Shown: one piece after another, positions 14,277-16,367 of the stretch
Position numbering within the stretch: position 1 is the first letter of the stretch
Layout of the letters: each line of letters begins with the position of its first letter
Assembly (NCBI GenBank): GCA_013824385.1
Contig: PNNU01000026.1
Location: 1-16,367, forward strand
DNA length: 16,367 bases
From: Anaerolinea sp.
GTDB lineage: Bacteria > Chloroflexota > Anaerolineae > Anaerolineales > Anaerolineaceae
Direction of reading: 5' to 3'
The notes under the pieces: generated by a model
What the model saw: only the letters and a program-made list of their open reading frames with translations
What the model was told of the DNA's origin: nothing
Database searches by the model: none
Program-made: the position numbers and the translations under genes

Positions 14277-15359
14277 TCACTTGGTTGATTGAATACGCTC
14301 ATGCACATAAGGAGCGTAATCGGGATCAATCACTTCCAATTGTTGGTATACGCTAGAGGCTTGCTCCCGATCTCCCAAACACCAGTAAACATCTCCCAAT
14401 GTCAGCAGGTGATTGGGATATTCCGGATAATCTCTGACGGTTACCTGGGCATAATATAACGCCTCAGCGCAACGCCCTTGTCTGAGGAGGGCAATTGCTA
14501 ACAGATTCTTCCCCCAACTTCCACTATCTGAAGGTATTAAACCGATTGATGTGCGGGCTGCACTTTCAGCCCCCTCAAAATCTAAAGCGGATAACCTTAG
14601 ACCAGCCAGACATTCCCACGCAAAGACAGATTTTGGATAGAGAGCTGTAACTTGCTTCAACAACGCGATACCGTCCAACAACTGCCCAGAACAGCGTAGC
14701 ATGAGTGCCTTGACAATCAGTGCTCTCTCGCTTAGCGGATCTAATTCCAATGATTTGTTGACTAAAGCCATCACTTCTTCGGTTGAACTGCAAGCCCGGC
14801 GCGTTTGGTCTGCAAGACCGCCATAGACTGCTGCTAACCAAATTCGATCGGCGTGCGATAATACAGGAACGAATCCCCTACGATTAATTTCCCCTATATA
14901 CACCATCGCATCTATAGGCCGTTTTTCAGCAGCAGAGATCAACCAGTGAGCAATTGTTTGATCGTCCAGGCAATCAATCATCGCCAGGAGGTCATCTGGC
15001 GCAAAGGATTCAATCACTTTCCACTCGATCATTTCATTCCGCACCGAATCTGTCGTCAAGCGACAGCCGTCTTTATTCCATCCCTGTAGCCAATCCTCAG
15101 GTAAGGTACTGGCCTGATGAGCTAAAAGCATCGCCAATCCATAAGTTGAAGCATCACTCTCTCGCATTGAATATTTATTCTTCCAGGCCCAACCTTCGAA
15201 CTTAGATGCAGCATTATCGTCCAGTTTTACAATAGCCCGGGTTAGGGAAATATAGGCAATATTAATTGTGCAGGCCTGGCTTATGGCCTCCCAACTGCTT
15301 GTTAAGATACAGACACCTGCCAGAAAGAGAATCGCTATGCTAACTTTCATGATCGACAT
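14277..15359 (-). CDS. TPR-repeat protein with N-terminal membrane anchor
   Basis: A 360-residue protein with a hydrophobic N-terminal segment (about residues 5-22, IAILFLAGVCILTSSW) that could be a signal anchor; no convincing lipobox is present. From about residue 180 there are three to four tetratricopeptide-like helix pairs, for example EEVMALVNKSLELDPLSERA, GIALLKQVTALYPKSVFAWE, EGAESAARTSIGLIPSDSGS and EQASSVYQQLEVIDPDY. The middle part (about 90-170) has no family I recognise. TPR proteins of this layout often act as scaffolds in glycan assembly or export; the role here is inferred. It is the first intact gene of the cluster. No strong ribosome-binding site precedes ATG 15359 or the alternative Met4 at 15350. 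Confidence 0.8.
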   Translation of the reverse strand: MSIMKVSIAILFLAGVCILTSSWEAISQACTINIAYISLTRAIVKLDDNAASKFEGWAWKNKYSMRESDASTYGLAMLLAHQASTLPEDWLQGWNKDGCRLTTDSVRNEMIEWKVIESFAPDDLLAMIDCLDDQTIAHWLISAAEKRPIDAMVYIGEINRRGFVPVLSHADRIWLAAVYGGLADQTRRACSSTEEVMALVNKSLELDPLSERALIVKALMLRCSGQLLDGIALLKQVTALYPKSVFAWECLAGLRLSALDFEGAESAARTSIGLIPSDSGSWGKNLLAIALLRQGRCAEALYYAQVTVRDYPEYPNHLLTLGDVYWCLGDREQASSVYQQLEVIDPDYAPYVHERIQSTK

Positions 15360-15401
15360 CCGAAATAATATACCAAGCCAACATCACCCCATGCTCACCA
15401 C

Positions 15402-15430
15402 CTGCCCCTCCCAATGTTGGGGGGAACGGG
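15402..15430. repeat. GC-rich hairpin between epimerase relic and TPR gene
   Basis: Plus strand CTCCCAA (15408-15414) faces TTGGGGG (15417-15423), with one G-U-type mismatch and a tiny loop, inside a C- and G-run context. It lies where similarity to the epimerase relic ends and so marks the second break in that gene. I recall similar CTCCC..TTGGGG inserts as dispersed repeats. No T-run follows on the transcribed strand. Confidence 0.45.
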
Positions 15431-15436
15431 GGGCGG

Positions 15437-15600
15437 AGCAAATTCATGCTCCTTGATGTCCACCCCTCGCACCCAATACCCCTCCCACTTGAGCTTTTTG
15501 ACCAGGCCTGCCCTGAGCTGTCACCCTGAGCTTGTCGAAGGGCTGCCGAAGGGTGTCCGCCGATGAAGCCTCCTGCACCACAAACCAGCGCTGTTTTCAT
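15437..15600 (-). pseudogene. Broken N-terminus of GDP-mannose 3,5-epimerase-like gene
   Basis: An ATG at 15600 opens MKTALVCGAGGFIGGH, a textbook Rossmann start of an extended SDR. After 16 codons the frame is lost. In a shifted frame, from 15505, the continuation LVKKLKWEGYWVRGVD and then IKEHEFA is present. Removing the 47 bp at 15506-15552 rejoins the two parts seamlessly as GGH-LVKKL. The joined sequence matches the start of bacterial GDP-mannose 3,5-epimerase-like proteins as I recall them. Similarity stops at 15437, where a C/G-rich repeat begins, so the gene lost most of its length too. An 86-codon ORF persists through the insertion but cannot be functional. Confidence 0.85.
15506..15552. 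mobile_element. 47-bp dispersed-repeat insertion in the epimerase relic
   Basis: The inserted stretch contains CCCTTCGACAAGCTCAGGG on the minus strand (plus strand: CCCTGAGCTTGTCGAAGGG), with partial copies of its ends (CCTTCGGCAG and AGCTCAGGGCAGG) on either side. Its limits are defined by the uninterrupted epimerase reading on both sides. This sequence family is known to me as a widespread short repeat in environmental bacterial genomes. A non-autonomous palindromic element moved by an outside enzyme is an inference. At 47 bp it is out of frame. Confidence 0.75.
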
Positions 15601-15696
15601 ATTTTGCTTACCGTGTTATCCCTTCTTTGCTCCAATTATCAATGGTAGGGTCAGTTACCTTACGAGATCACACTCCCATTCCTCTGTCTCTTTCAG

Positions 15697-15750
15697 CCTT
15701 CAAATCTGCAACCTACAAACCTTCAACTCGCAACTATACAACCTTCAACC
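15697..15750. repeat. Degenerate heptamer-like repeat (CAAC-rich)
   Basis: Plus-strand units such as CTGCAAC, CTACAAA, CCTTCAA, CTCGCAA and CCTTCAA follow each other at a spacing of 7 or 8 bases. The minus-strand reading of the wzt repeat (GCAATCC) is a cleaner example of the same period. No gene is affected here. Confidence 0.6.
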
Positions 15751-15821
15751 CTGGCAAATTCGCGTTGCACGACACATTGTCCCGATATCATCCCAAGACC
15801 CCACTGCAAAAAGGCCATTGC

Positions 15822-15950
15822 ACCGCGAAGCACGCGAAGGTCGCTAAGAAAAAGCAAAACCACTTTCTTTTTTCAAGATCATCTGCGGGAAAGATTAACA
15901 TTCTTAATGCGTATTTGAACTTCCTTCGCGTTCTTTGCGCTCTTCGCGGT
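15822..15950. repeat. MITE-like element with CGCNAAGNN terminal inverted repeats
   Basis: The left arm, ACCGCGAAGCACGCGAAG (from 15822) and on to 15850, and the right arm (15922-15950), read on the minus strand as ACCGCGAAGAGCGCAAAG, are imperfect inverted copies. Each has a 9-bp period of CGCNAAGNN. The roughly 70-bp interior is AT-richer and has no gene. The layout is that of a small non-autonomous element. Confidence 0.65.
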
Positions 15951-16151
15951 TAAACAAGTTTTTGCAGTAGACTCATCCCAATGTTCTTACGGGAGTGCAG
16001 GTGTGAACGCCGATTTACACTGATCGGGGCTGATGATCTTCGGAAGAAAGAAGTTTTTCTTCACAAGAACATCGTGCTTTCTAGCAATCAAATTTCCCTT
16101 CGTAGTAAAGAAACCTGGGAGCGGAGCATTCGTTGTCGGATGGCCTCCCGT

Positions 16152-16198
16152 CGAGTAGGTGCTGCCGACCCACAGGGTGCTTCGCGAAGGCCTACTCG
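16152..16198. repeat. Inverted repeat
   Basis: CGAGTAGG (16152-16159) pairs with CCTACTCG (16191-16198), extending by one further base pair after a mismatch. The loop is about 31 bases, GC-rich, and contains the small palindrome TTCGCGAA. Confidence 0.55.
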
Positions 16199-16240
16199 GC
16201 GCACAAGCAGGGGAAGGCCTGCGGCAGAAATCTCAGTTGC

Positions 16241-16276
16241 TGGCATTATGGTAGGTGACTGCCCTACCATTATTGC
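16241..16276. repeat. Long imperfect hairpin
   Basis: TGGCATTATGGTAGG (16241-16255) faces CCTACCATTATTGCCA on the other side of a short loop. The arms match along almost their whole length, with one mismatch or bulge. No T-run follows in either direction, so this looks like a dispersed repeat rather than a terminator. Confidence 0.6.
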
Positions 16277-16367
16277 CAAATTGTCCCGTAATATTGGGGA
16301 TAAGAAGATTAGCGCCGATTCATGCCCGCTAACGCCTTAGAATCATTTGCCAACGCAAAGCCTCGAG

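Larger units (their letters stand above)
15601..16367. other. 767-bp gene-free repeat mosaic upstream of the cluster
   Basis: The open frames here (for example 15627-15953 and 15981-16340 on the plus strand) have the composition of repeats, lack family motifs and have no ribosome-binding sites. Separate blocks are recognisable: imperfect heptamer repeats (15697-15750), a 9-bp-period inverted-repeat element (15822-15950), and two hairpins at 16152-16198 and 16241-16276. The main promoter of the cluster was not identified here. Confidence 0.65.

Noticed and set aside
15359..15385. TATATTAT just before the TPR start as the cluster promoter (leaderless start)
   Set aside because: No acceptable -35 element lies at the right distance, and a -10 this close to the ATG is weak evidence by itself.
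15340..15600. 86-codon ORF as an intact small gene
   Set aside because: Its first 16 codons are the start of an epimerase, and the rest is out-of-frame translation of the 47-bp insert, the shifted epimerase and a C/G-rich repeat.
15697..15950. CRISPR array
   Set aside because: The repeats are short, imperfect and either directly adjacent or inverted, with no unique spacers of constant length.
15981..16340. 119-codon plus-strand ORF
   Set aside because: Arg-rich translation of hairpin repeats, with no ribosome-binding site or domain.

Overview
The window is almost entirely one minus-strand gene cluster for making and exporting a cell-surface polysaccharide. Transcription runs from about 15.4 kb down to position 1 and leaves the window. 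Fourteen genes look intact, the last cut by the window edge. Two further genes are only relics. No rRNA, tRNA, CRISPR array, phage gene or transposase was seen. The organism cannot be named from the genes. The mix of short dispersed repeats upstream (imperfect heptamer runs, a CGCNAAGNN repeat, and a repeat containing CCCTTCGACAAGCTCAGGG) is of a kind I associate with environmental Chloroflexota such as Anaerolineae. That assignment is a low-confidence inference.

Layout in transcription order. 16367-15601 has no gene and holds several inverted and tandem repeats. 15600-15437 is the wrecked start of a GDP-mannose 3,5-epimerase-like gene, broken by a 47-bp repeat insertion. Next come a TPR protein (15359-14277), a small cupin (14273-13809), a DegT/perosamine-synthase-type aminotransferase (13807-12674) and a GT2 glycosyltransferase (12650-11703). 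Then come the 3' relic of a second DegT aminotransferase (11702-11535), a class I methyltransferase (11538-10768) and an FkbM-like protein (10623-9754). The export pair wzm (9707-8859) and wzt (8856-7597) follows. After it come an enzyme with a GTGPSL motif of the MptE/DUF115 or GT42 type (7600-6455), an O-antigen polymerase/ligase-like membrane protein (6436-4991), three GT-B glycosyltransferases (4897-3596, 3606-2470, 2105-927) and an SDR sugar-nucleotide epimerase (934 to the window start).

How the genes fit together. The aminotransferase, cupin, methyltransferases and epimerase would make or decorate unusual sugars, probably including an amino sugar. The GT2, GT-B and GTGPSL enzymes would assemble the chain on a lipid carrier in the cytoplasm. 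Wzm/Wzt would move it across the membrane; the long Wzt C-terminal domain suggests recognition of a finished chain. The polymerase/ligase-like protein would polymerise or attach it. Tight spacing and overlaps (4 bp, 8 bp, 11 bp, and gaps of 1-3 bp) indicate translational coupling. The 364-bp gap at 2106-2469 and the 93-bp gap at 4898-4990 each carry a plausible internal promoter.

The most notable observations are: a heptamer repeat inside wzt, where gain or loss of one unit would stop translation before Walker A; the two gene relics, which show the locus has been rebuilt; and the GTGPSL enzyme, whose reaction is unknown.
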